Source of the DNA: Pachypanchax playfairii
Taxonomy: Eukaryota > Chordata > Actinopteri > Cyprinodontiformes > Aplocheilidae
DNA: 64,000 bases
Assembly (NCBI GenBank): GCA_006937955.1
Contig: SSNP01000035.1
Coordinates: 558,001-622,000 of the forward strand
Direction: 5' to 3'
Of this stretch, positions 53,920 through 64,000 are shown in pieces. Within the stretch, counting starts at the first letter, position 1. Each line of letters opens with the position of its first letter. The notes beneath the pieces are model-generated. The model was not told the origin of the DNA. It made no database searches and was given only the letters and a program-made list of their open reading frames with translations. A program made the position numbers and the translations under genes.

Positions 53920-54753
53920 AAGCAAATGTACAACAGCTTCATAGGCTATGTTACAGCTCAAATATAGATGTTTTGTTTCACTTCCTCTCATTAAGAGTGG
54001 AACATCATATTCAACTTGCGTTTTTAAATTCTGTAAAGAACTGAGAAAACATTTATACAAAGCACACGTCTATCATTTATGAAATCATTCAAACCAGGAA
54101 AGCTGATCTGAAATCGAATAGAAACTTTTAAGTGTGTAAGGATGATTTTACAAAAAGGAAAAAGTTAAACCCATCTTTAAAAATCCTTTATAAAGAAACT
54201 GTTGGAATCATTCTGCTACGTGTCACATTCCACGTGCACTTCGTCCTGACACTGCAGTGCCATCGACATGTCTTTAGTTTTACAAACAGCTATCAATCTT
54301 TGGATGAAGTTCTGTTTTTTTTTTTTTGGACAGAAACAAATGAACCAGTGCATCGAAAATTAAAACTATAAAAAGGTCAAATGCTTTTACTAATCAAAAA
54401 CATGGAACATGTTTGATTTCTTATCTTCTTACAAAAAAAAGGAACTTTCCTTAACACACACTGTGACAACATCTTGTTATATTTGTGTTTTTAACTATAA
54501 AACAATACCAAACTGTCATAAAAGATAAGAATGAAATATCCAGTATGTTCAGCAGGAAGTACAGCTCTCAGATCCAAGTTCTAAGTGGAAGTGGATCTGC
54601 TGATTGGAACTGTATGAAGTGAACTTTACTAAATAAACTTGTCGGTCACAGATCGAGTGACTTCCCATCAGCTTTCCTTCCTACAAACGCTAGTTGGTTA
54701 AATGTGGTCTTTAGAGATGTGACCAAACGTCAGGGTGGAACTGAGTGACATCA

Positions 54754-57700
54754 TCAGTATGCACCTCGTAGCCCACTGCTTCGTGAGGCTCCGCCTCCTC
54801 CTGGGCTGCTGTAGTAACTGCCACGACCTGGAGAATGATGGATTTAAAAAGCTTGTAAAATGAAGCTGTTTTTTCTCAGGATCATGACAGCAGTGGTGAG
54901 CTGAACTGATTCATGAACTCACTCATTTCAGAAGCTCCGCTTGATGTTGAGTTCAGGAACAGCTCAATGTAACGATGCTCTGTGGAGAAAAACATCCGTC
55001 ACTCGGGTTTATGTTCCTCTTGATTTCACTTTTATTATAATCTGTAAATCCTGCAGCAGTAAAAACATCTTTAAATGCATTGCTTTAGTAACTTCCTCAC
55101 TAAGCATGTCAATCAAAACCCTGTCCATCATCAGTTTCTTGTCTCAAAGCCAAAAATCCAATTACAGGACAAAGAAAGAAGTGAATAAGATAAAAGGACA
55201 TACGCATATGGTTTTTGTCTTTAGACATGGCTGCCACGGCATCTTCATGAGAGCGAAACTCTACATCAGCCTCTCCGGTTGATTTGCCACTAGGAGCCAC
55301 GTCAATGTGAATTCTCAGTGGATTCAGAGGAGAGAAGAACTGCAATAGAAAAACAGCAGAAAATAAACATCCCTCTAACAAAGCTGCAGGTTCTGAAAAG
55401 ATCTGAACACAACAACATCTGGTTAAGATGGATGGATGCTAGTTCAAAGAAAACTGCATCTTCAGATTAACTGTGTTCTTACTTTTGCGATGTCTCCCTC
55501 TGAAGCACGGAACGGCAAACCCCTCATGTGTACAAAGTGGCCATTGTGAAAACCAGAGCTACTGTCAGACTGTCCACTGTAACCATGGCCTCCAATTCCT
55601 GAAGGAAATAATTCCAGTCAGGTTTGTAAAAATTGGACAAAATGAGTCAGATAATAAAATCTAACATAGCCTATCACTAGATCTTATTCATATGTTTTAA
55701 AGACACGGTCTACAATAACAGCTGTGCCAAGCACAAACCTGATCCTGGTTTCATTCATTCATGACAAGTTTGGTTTTAAAGTGTAGGTGGAACTAAACGT
55801 GTCTGAAAAGTAAATGTATTCACATTTATTACCTCTTCCCCCCCTCTCTCCTCTGACTCGGTCATCAAACATGCCATTGCCATAGCAGTAGTTACTGAAA
55901 CCATTGTAGTTATCAAAGCTACTGTAACCTGGAGATGCAGGAAAAGGGGAGAACTTATGTTACTTACATTAAAGACCAGCAGCACTAACAGCATCAACAG
56001 AACCAGGAAATGGAACAACTGCAGTGTAAAAGTTGGTTTTGTAACATAATCATAGAACATAAGTGGTTTTATTAGTAAATACACATTAAATAAAAGCACA
56101 TGATGAAATTCTATCAGAACAAACAGATCTTTCTTCTTATCAGTGTGTGTGAAGTTACTTTGATCCCTTTTAGAACAAAGTCTGTGTACCTCCTCCATAA
56201 CCACCTCCACTCCTCATGTTGTCCAGCAGACCCCCACTGCGACTGGATCCATAAAGACTTCCCTTTGGACCTGACATTACAGGTCTGTCATAGGGCCCAG
56301 GTCTCTGGCCTCCCATTCCCCGTCGGGGAAGGTCATAGTGGAATTTGATCTCCCAGCGACTGCTCTTAAAGATCTCTATGTACCTGCAACACGAAAGGAC
56401 CGTGGAATAAAAGAGCAAAAGAGGACAGAGTTAATGCTTAGAAATGGCTGGTCACGGGTTACAGGCACATATGATTGACACAGAAACAAGGTAAATATTC
56501 TTAACAGTGGCATGAATGTCTAAACAAACACAAAACTGCCTAAACTTCAAAGTTTGGTTATTAACAAAAAAACTAAGCCTTTTCATTAATATTTCATGTC
56601 CCCACCCAATTAAAAGCCCATCTTTTATTTAACCAGAATTTGTCTAGCCCATCAACCCACCCCCATTATTCAACCAGAGCAGAACCCATCTCATTAAAAC
56701 CACATTCTAACATGATCACCCATCAAATGCTACAATACAAACCCAACCCAACCCAGTCCAGCCCGTCCCGCTCCCATTCCGTCCCACCTGTGCCCTATTC
56801 TTTCCTTGTGTTTCCCCAGAGCCTTTTCTGCTATCTCCTTTGAGGCAAACTGCACGAAGGCTTCCCCTGTGCTCCTCCCCTGGTAGTCCACTGGCAGAGT
56901 TATCCCATTTGGCACGATTCTCAACCCTTCAACCCAAGCACACATAAATACATAGGTCGGTAGGTAGACTGGTAGGAATAAGTAGAACAACACCCACTGC
57001 ATCAGTGGAGCTTTCAGGGTTAATGTGTAAAGATCAAACAATGATTGTTGTATTACGTCAAACTTGATTAAAACTCAATGTTAAGAGGTTGTTATTTACA
57101 ATTACTTTTTAAACCCTAAAGAAAATACAATTAAAACTGGTCTGGAGTCAGTTTACAAGTTACAGAATTATAAAAACTGTTTTTTAATTTTATAACAGCT
57201 GATCAGATTTTCATTTTTTTTTAATATTTACTTACATTTAAACTATTATTTGACATGTTCAGTATTCTTTATCCAAAACTGAGGCTCCTTGGAGTAATAC
57301 TGATAATACTGACTCCAGAACAGTTTCATTGGTCTGTCTCCATTCTGCCAAACCAGCCCAGCTCATTCTTTTACAGGGTAAATAAATAAAGTTATGAGCA
57401 GATTATTAATGGTTTAACATAGTAAAACACTAAATGAACAATGAATTACAACAAAGAAATATTCAGCCTTTCTACCATAAATAAAAATGAGTCATGTTAA
57501 TCAATCTGAATAATCAGAACAGTGAATCTACTAAGAATCAGGAAGATGATTGCAGGGTGATGTGTTTGCTTTGTGGTTTATCAGTAGTGTGGGAAACCCC
57601 AGCTGAAGTGCAGTTTGAAATATTTGGACTTTTCCAAACATGGTTTTGTTCAAATGATCAGAAAAAAATTAAATGATTGTGTCAAGGCTTTAGAATCTAT

Positions 57701-58888
57701 CACGACTATTAAACTTGGATAAATGTAACAAAGAAAAATAAACTTCCTTATTGTGTGTCGAATATTCAGTAAGAACCAATTGAGTTGTTATCTGATAGAC
57801 CTGGACTCAAGCCCCTGCAGGATCCTGCGGTAAAAAATGAATAACTGAAACTCTTGATGAACAACAAGTCTGTGTTTTTGGCTCAACATGCAGTGTACCT
57901 CAATCTAGTACAGACCTACAAACAACATTTCAGTGCCCATGTACCTGCAAAGAACTGGACAATCTCCTCTTTGCTGCAGCCAAAGGGCAGTCCTCTTAAT
58001 TTCACCACACAGCCATTGCAGCTGTCAGGAGGAGGACCACTACGTTTCAGCACCCAGTCCATTTCACCACGTTTCGACTTAAACACTGATTCAGATGCAC
58101 AAACAAAAAGATATGCACATTACTTGTATGTCTTATGAAACGGGTATCATTGTCAACAATGAGCTTACCCTCTATGTATCTGTGTCCCATGTATTTGCGG
58201 TCCTTAGCCAGAGCATTTTTAAAATCGTCTGCTGTTTTCAGCTCAATAAATGCCTCACCAGTAGAACGGCCATCTTTAGAGTAGGTCAAACACACTCCAC
58301 CTACATCTCCCACGATGTCACAGTCTGCACGACAATAATATTGGTTGGATTATTTTTCATGGTTAAAAAAACCTTACCCTTTATTTTTGTCATCACAAAA
58401 TTGGAATTAGACAGTACAAATAAACTTCAATGTAAATTCAATTCAACTGATCAGAAAACCACTGAGCTAAAACTTTAAGAGAAAGTTGTTGTTTTTTTAA
58501 GAACAGGCTCGATATAACTAACTGGCAACTTTTTAGAGGTTTGTTTAACCAAAATGCATGAGATATAGTACACAAAAGATCAGATGATAGTATATAATAT
58601 ATAAGAAAATATATTTTTTATCTCAAAGTACAAGATAAATACATCACACATACTTTAGAAAGGAATGAAGGCTGCAGTAAAAACACACAACACCCTTTTT
58701 TTTCCTGCATTTACCTGAAAATGCAGGTAATGTAACTGGAACCTTAAAACCTACAACTAAAGATGATAGTAACACATCTGTAAAAACATGTAAATCTCAC
58801 CAGTGAAGAAACTGGCCACCTCTTCCTGTGAGCAGTCCCAGGGAAGTCCTCTGATCCGGACCACATAACCATCTCCATTAGAAGACAT
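54754..58888 (-). CDS. hnrnph3: hnRNP H3-like protein with three quasi-RRMs
   Basis: Ten exons on the minus strand join in phase into 398 aa: 58888-58801, 58324-58169, 58085-57945, 56926-56788, 56383-56190, 55928-55833, 55598-55483, 55339-55204, 54979-54923, 54827-54754. Quasi-RRM1 (about 8-87) has YVVRIRGLPWDCS and GRSTGEAFIEL. qRRM2 (about 107-182) has VVKLRGLPFGCSKEEIVQFF and GRSTGEAFVQF. qRRM3 (about 292-365) has FVHMRGLPFRA and STGEADVEF. Gly/Tyr-rich linkers (about 190-290 and 366-398) are prion-like. hnRNP H/F proteins bind G-rich RNA and steer splicing and polyadenylation in the nucleus. QRPGPYDRP, GHGYSG and the neighbours rufy2 and pbld identify H3 rather than H1/H2/F. Human HNRNPH3 (346 aa) begins at the residue matching M90 here (MDWV), so the first qRRM is extra relative to human. 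A splice acceptor eight bases before the ATG implies a noncoding first exon. Confidence 0.93.
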
Positions 58889-59189
58889 TCTTACTGCTAT
58901 AAGAAATACATCAAATACATAACAAATTAACTAATCATTTTATACGTTTTTAACACATACCTGCAAACTCAGAGAGTACGAAAAAGGTGACGTTACTTCT
59001 TAACACTTCTTGCTCACTTTAGTATAGAGCTTTATTGTCAATAAGCTTTCACTTTGTATCTGACCTTGTAATATTATCTAATGTAGCTACATAATTTTGA
59101 TACTTTTCTGATGTCTGAGATACTTTTTCTTTCATAATAACCACATAAACGCCATAAACGTAGATTTGTGAAATCGCTTTATTTACTTC

Positions 59190-59910
59190 AAGTATACCTC
59201 CAACATGGCTGCCGCCGAGCTGGAAGGAAGCTAACGGTCACGTGATCGAAAACTATCTATTAAGGATCTAAACTACTACATTATATAAATATGTCCAGTG
59301 GATAAACAGTCTGTGCACAGCTTTCTATGACATTTTCCATCTGATTTTTTCAAACTTGTGGCTTTAAAGTCAAATCTTCATCCGGCAATATTAAGTTTTG
59401 CATTCTGTATTAAAGCAAATAACTGCGTTCGGTGAAATACCACGTTACGGTGCTAATCAGCTAACCGGAGCTAGTCTCGGTAACAGGACCGCCGGCTCAC
59501 CTTTGAACTCATTCTCAAAACTCACGTTCCTACACTGTATAAAATATCGTATCTACTTTTTAATGAGGCAAATTTAACACAATTTTATCTTGAAACCTGA
59601 GTTGGACATAATTTTTGCAAAGGTATTTCCTACTTTCGTTTTTCCTTGAAAGATATTAGCATTAGCAATTAGCAGGCCAACTCTGGGACAGACATCGGTC
59701 AAACTGCCAAACTGATTCAAGCTAACGTTCGTGCGATGTAACAAACAGTTAAAATATACTAACACATAGAAAATATTAGATATGAAAACAAAGCATGGCG
59801 TAAAAAAATGAAAACTGTTGTTACATTTGGGTCTTTATCCGGGTCTTCGCCAGCTCCTCGGGTTACACTGTCAGGAAAAGCGCTCCGGTATGTTCTCGCG
59901 ATACTTCGCG
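59190..59910 (-). promoter_or_regulatory. Promoter and 5' leader region of hnrnph3
   Basis: Two candidate leader-exon donors lie on the minus strand: GTATAC after TTGGAG (exon low end 59198) and the stronger GTGAGC after TTCAAAG (exon low end 59501). Around the first are a YY1-like motif (CAACATGGCTGCCGCC on the plus strand, 59201-59216) and TCACGTGA (59238-59245). Further upstream a TCTCGCGA motif (59894-59901) resembles the BANP-type CpG promoter element. The region is CpG-richer than its surroundings and has no TATA box. Use of the nearer exon would create a tiny upstream frame (M-L-E-Q-stop) before the main ATG. Which start is used is unknown. Confidence 0.5.
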
Positions 59911-60229
59911 AACACTTGTCCGCGTTTTTGACAACTGGAAGTGGGTGGCTAATAAATAAAGAGATAAAACACTGGGATGCAGGGAAAACAGACAGGGTTT
60001 AGAGTTCTTCAATCAGAAGCACAAGTGAAAGCATGTCTGGGTGTCAGTGGGGTTTAATGCGGGAAATGGCGCGGTTTAAATAAGATAAATCATTTATCCA
60101 GGGATATTAAAAAAATCCAGTAAATATTATTTAGATGACCATCACAGGTCCATGTTGAACGTTTTTTCCTTAAGGATATGACTTTCAAATATTGCTCATC
60201 TTTTGCCTCACACTTTTTGTCCTCCACTT

Positions 60230-60975
60230 GTCCACTATCCCTAATCTTTAACAGATTTAGAAAAACTAATTAGACATTCCTTACAAGTAGTACACATGGA
60301 CTTTTTACAGGCCTTCCAAAATATCATAAACTGCAACTCATTTAATATGCTACTGCTTGTATTCTCACATCAGAACACATCTCACCTGTTCTTAGTTCTC
60401 TGCACTAGTGGTTACCTGTTGAAAGCAGAATCCAATTTTAAATGTTTTGAACAGCCTGGCAGCAAATTATAAGAGTTAACGTGTTCCCCTTATGTTTCTG
60501 TCAGATCACTCAGGTCTTCAGACCAGGGTCTTTTACTTTTACCTGCCATCTTGTCCAAATCAGGAGAAGCAGCAGTCTGTATTTGTGCACCAAAGAAATG
60601 GAACATCCTTTTAGACATCAGAGAAGCTTTTGGTTTTATAACGGAATTAAAAGCTTTTTTTTTATTTGCACTAACATATGGTTAATTTTAAATTTAAGTT
60701 CTCAACTCGTTTTTATTTCTGTCTGCGTGTGAATGTGTTTCTATTTTTGAATGTGTATTTTTCCCCTTTTTTAATGTCTTTTTGTTGTGCATTGCATGTA
60801 TGTGTCTAAATGCATGTCGATAATTGCATGGGTTCACACATTATTTAACTTTAAGTTGTAATTGTCTGTTGTTTCATTCTGTTTTATTATACATTGTTTT
60901 TTTTAAACCAATGTTGAAAAGCATAGTTGCTGTAGCATGAAACGTTATGTAAATAAAGTTTGATTTGATTGAAAC
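60230..60975 (+). mobile_element. Decayed 3' end of a Rex1-like LINE
   Basis: Broken frames recall the C-terminal end of a reverse transcriptase. A degenerate HWLPV-like block lies near 60360-60430. A SVRSLRSSDQGLL-like block is near 60500-60535, and a block resembling APKKWNILL is near 60586-60610. An (I)TELKAFF block near 60640-60660 echoes the usual FK..LKT.LF. The 3' end GTAAATAAAGTTTGATTTGA is the usual tail of such fish elements. It sits between the divergent hnrnph3 and pbld promoters. Confidence 0.6.
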
Positions 60976-61361
60976 ATACAGATGCTGTCAGGGCTGGACA
61001 AAAAAAATGAGAGAAAATCCTGGCAAAATCTGAAGAACCTTTTACAACCATCTTGGAAATTTTAAAGAACCTTTGGTCAGTCCGATTCACATAAAGTATA
61101 AAGAAATTAGAAGAGCGTGATTTTGAAATTTTGCGCGTTTCTCTATTTTAAACTTCTTGAAACGCATACTGTGCGTAAACGCGACGCATCAGCGTTTAAA
61201 CAGCTGGAACAAACCAGTAACTGTTGTGGAGAAGAGGTCAGGCTGCAAAACGAAGCAGGGGGGTCGAAAGTCCACCGACAGTAGCCGACCCACAGCTGCG
61301 ACACCGTCCTGATCAGATACCGTTACTGCCTGTAGCCAGTTTTTCTGTTTAGCCCTAAAAC

Positions 61362-63844
61362 ATGGAGATCCCGGTGTTCACAGTGGATGCGTTCACAAAT
61401 CTACCATTCAAGGGAAATCCCGCTGCTGTGTGTCCACTTGTGCATGTGAGTAACTACTTTTGTATTTTGATAGTGTGTGGCATTTTAGCCGAGGGGCCCC
61501 ACATTGAGGTTTGGGTAGAATCCAAGAAGCGTAAAAACGCAATATGACTTATGGCTCAGAAACAAACACATGCGAGCTTTAGCAATGCATGTAACCATCA
61601 GAGAAAACGTCTGTGGACATCCTCACGCAGGTTTACAGGGTTTCACAAAGTCTCGGAGACTTTTTCAAACTAGAAAACATGGCCGACCGTTTGAGCGCGT
61701 CTTTGCGCGCCGCTCCGTCCAGAAGCGTGTTTTCCTCCGAAAATGCTTGTTTTTAAGAATCCATAAAGTGGATCTGTTACAGGTTCAAACACGCTGTGCA
61801 GATGCATACAATCGATGCAGTGTATTAATGATTATGCGTTTGTAACAGGAGCTGAATGATGATTTGTATCAGAAGATAGCCGCAGAGATGAACCTGTCAG
61901 AAACTGCTTTCATCACCACGATCAACCCGTCCGACACTTTTACCACTGGTAGGTATTTTCATCTAATATATATCACTACTTTTTGCATCAGTTAAGCCCT
62001 TCACTATAATTGACTGTGTAAAACCTTATTTACTGTGGTTATATACTTTGCAATTTTATAGTTTGCTTAAATATGTTTCTCATCAAAACAGCTAAATTGT
62101 TCCAGTCTTAAAAAAATAAAAGTGAAATGTAGTTTTGCAGAGGAATCCTCACAGCTTTGTGTGTCTTTTAGTTTCAGGTCAGGCATTTTGTCTTTGTGTG
62201 AACTGAAACAACTTCTGTGGTCAGCAGACTGATACATTTTGTAAGAGTGTGTAACACACAGCTCTGACCTCCACATTATTGGAAGCTGTAGGAACCTGTT
62301 GTTGAACCATCACATTTAAAAACTCAGCTGTGAAAGACAAAAAACTCTAATGTCACTGTTGAGGAATTTGGCTCCCTGTTCTTTGAAGAATTGTTTTATT
62401 GGAGCATATTTGAGCCAAGTGGAGTTTAGCTGCAGGCTGGACATTTCCCTTCAGGATATAATAGTCAAGAGCAGAATTCATGTTTCAATCAAATACAAAA
62501 CTATTTTTGAAGCAGCTCCAGACCATCATACTACCACCACCACGTTGACTGTCAGTATGATTTTACTTGAAACAAAATGTTTGGTTTTTGACAGCTGTTA
62601 CAGGACACATGATCCAAGTAGTTCTGCTTTTGTCTCATTAAGTCTTTGAATGTTTGACCACTTCTGAGAAGGCTCACTACAGATTTTCTTCTTCTATGGA
62701 TAATGTCTCTGCTTATGATTCTCTTGAATGGCTTTGTAACTCTCTCAGCCTTGTGAATGTCAATTACTTTGTTTCTCATCTGCTCTTAAATGAAGAGCAA
62801 TTATTTCTTCACGTCAAAAAAAATCATATAAACTGCATTTTGAATAAGATTAACATTTGTTTGCCCCCCAAACATTTTCACACAACAAAAGCAGAAAAAT
62901 CAATAATTTTTCACATGACTGTATCCTATAAAAACCTTTTTGAAAAATACTACTTTTATTATATAAATGTACATTTGCCATCCATTGTACGTAATGTGTA
63001 CAACTTATCAGTCACAAGACAGTCGAACATGCTGATTTTTCAAATTTACTCTGAGTTAGAATGTTTTAAAGTGACTCGCACTCTGGAATAAACAGATTAT
63101 TTGTTATCTCTGTGTGTGAACAGGCTGATTTATTTACAGGAAAGTTTGTTTTTAGATGTCAAAGCTGCCAAGAAGGGGACAAAAATAGCTTAAAAAAATG
63201 ACATGTAATTTTGAAACAGGAAAGGTAAACAAAATCCACCCTTTGTGCTTATAAAGGGAAAAAGTGTTACAATGATGTAACTGGTGGTTTATTAAAATGA
63301 GGTGAGGTTTAATTGTAGCCAACTACTTGCACCTCTAAATGTTGCTAATTTGGTGATATTTTCTTATGCATTAAACAACAAGATGTGTTTAAATAAGAAC
63401 ATAATGTGATTGACAGGATCGAGGTTCCGCCTCCGATGGTTTACGCCAACAGTGGAAGTGAATCTGTGCGGTCACGCCACTCTGGCCTCTGCTGCCGTGC
63501 TGTTCCAGTATAAAAGTAAGACATTAAATATAAACACGTGGTTTATGTGTTTTAAAATTATCATGCAAATTTGCCAGAGTTTCAACTGTTACATGACAAA
63601 GAGACAGAATGACTGTTGTTCTGCAGCATGAAGGAAACAGAACACATGAGAATAAACTGAGTCATTATGTGAAGATCTTTGGTTACTGTAAGGCTTGATT
63701 GTTGAGAGTGTTTTTGTACTATATGTCTCATCAGACAACATCAATTCAACGCTGGTGTTTGAGACCAGGAGCGGCGAGCTGGCTGTCATGAAGAAAAAAG
63801 ACGGATATGTCATGGATTTTCCTCTCAATCCACCCACCAAGGAG
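61362..63844 (+). CDS. pbld: PBLD, phenazine biosynthesis-like domain protein, 5' part
   Basis: The first four coding exons are 61362-61445, 61849-61948, 63417-63515 and 63735-63844. They join in phase and encode 131 residues of a family whose human member has about 288, so the gene continues past the window. It opens MEIPVFTVDAFTNLPFKGNP (human PBLD starts MKLPIFIADAFTARAFRGNP). NLSETAF carries the Glu (E46) aligned with the catalytic Glu of PhzF-fold isomerases. RLRWFTPTVEVNLCGHATLA holds the family GHAT signature. PhzF proteins are cytosolic isomerase-like enzymes with a diaminopimelate-epimerase-like fold; the substrate of PBLD is not settled. The start is the first ATG after a CpG-containing leader with no TATA box. 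Intron 2 contains a dead Tc1 copy. Confidence 0.93.
62345..62800 (-). mobile_element. Fossil Tc1/mariner transposon fragment in pbld intron 2
   Basis: Read on the minus strand, shifted pieces of a Tc1-type transposase appear in the right order. First comes MRNKVIDIH followed by a KPFKRI helix (near 62779-62715). Next is ETKAELLG, matching the DETKVELFG block. It is followed by RGGGSMMVWSCF (near 62540-62505), then TMNSA..YYILK and a final KIPQQ-like end near 62350. Large internal deletions and several frameshifts show it is nonfunctional. The order, spacing and motifs are seen directly; the family assignment is from recalled fish Tc1 elements. Confidence 0.8.
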
Positions 63845-64000
63845 GTATCAAACATAAAAACATCAGAATAAGGTGCAGAAGTACACAACTGTGGTCAAAT
63901 GCTATATTGGTAAAATAAGTGTTGCTGTTTAGAATTAAAAAAATTTGTAACAAATCAGCAGATTTTTAAACTGTCACACAATATAATAACACTAAATGTA

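Noticed and set aside
54754..58888. hnRNP H1/H2 or F instead of H3
   Set aside because: Linker and tail details (QRPGPYDRP, GGHGYSG, ending GAY) and the neighbours rufy2 and pbld fit H3. The three-qRRM layout alone would have suggested H1/H2/F.
62654..63091. 145-codon plus-strand frame in pbld intron 2
   Set aside because: It runs antisense across Tc1 transposase relics and AT-rich DNA, and shows no family motifs.

Overview
The window is nuclear DNA of a vertebrate, most likely a ray-finned (teleost) fish. Genes are split by GT-AG introns, many only 80-150 bp long. The intergenic DNA is AT-rich, carries CA, GATA and GTA microsatellites, and holds remnants of L2/Rex1-type LINEs, a Tc1/mariner copy, SINE-like repeats and MITEs of kinds familiar from teleosts. 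No operons, CRISPR arrays or phage genes are present.

Five protein-coding genes can be reconstructed exon by exon with consistent splice phases. (1) fam120b (+, coding 6034-18831, 13 coding exons, 720 aa) is the constitutive coactivator of PPAR-gamma family, with a FEN/XPG-like nuclease fold. (2) An unnamed two-exon MADF-BESS gene (+, 35029-36138, 224 aa) is a small Adf-1-like DNA-binding protein. (3) rufy2 (+, 41123-52472, 19 coding exons, 701 aa) has RUN, coiled-coil and FYVE parts, plus a cassette at 48204-48312 that would give a FYVE-less 531-aa form. (4) hnrnph3 (-, 58888-54754, 10 coding exons, 398 aa) has three quasi-RRMs. (5) pbld (+, from 61362, first four coding exons, cut by the window end) belongs to the PhzF-like family.

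Layout: 1-4.8 kb is intergenic with a compound GATA/GA/GGCA microsatellite. A CRE/E-box/ETS cluster and a noncoding first exon near 4.83-4.94 kb begin fam120b. A 15-kb stretch without recognisable genes (19.7-34.9 kb) follows, with an orphan TATA promoter-like segment, SINE-like repeats and a GGGGACC inverted-repeat element. The MADF-BESS gene is next, then another 5-kb gap, then the compact rufy2-hnrnph3-pbld block. rufy2 and hnrnph3 meet tail to tail with poly(A) signals about 50 bp apart; hnrnph3 and pbld are head to head.

From recall, the order and relative orientation rufy2-hnrnph3-pbld match human 10q21.3, whereas FAM120B lies on human 6q27. The window therefore joins segments that are separate in human. 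The genes do not form one pathway. The most interesting observations are the RUFY3-like alternative terminal exon in rufy2, the N-terminal quasi-RRM of hnrnph3 that human HNRNPH3 lacks, and the complete set of FEN-type acidic residues in fam120b.
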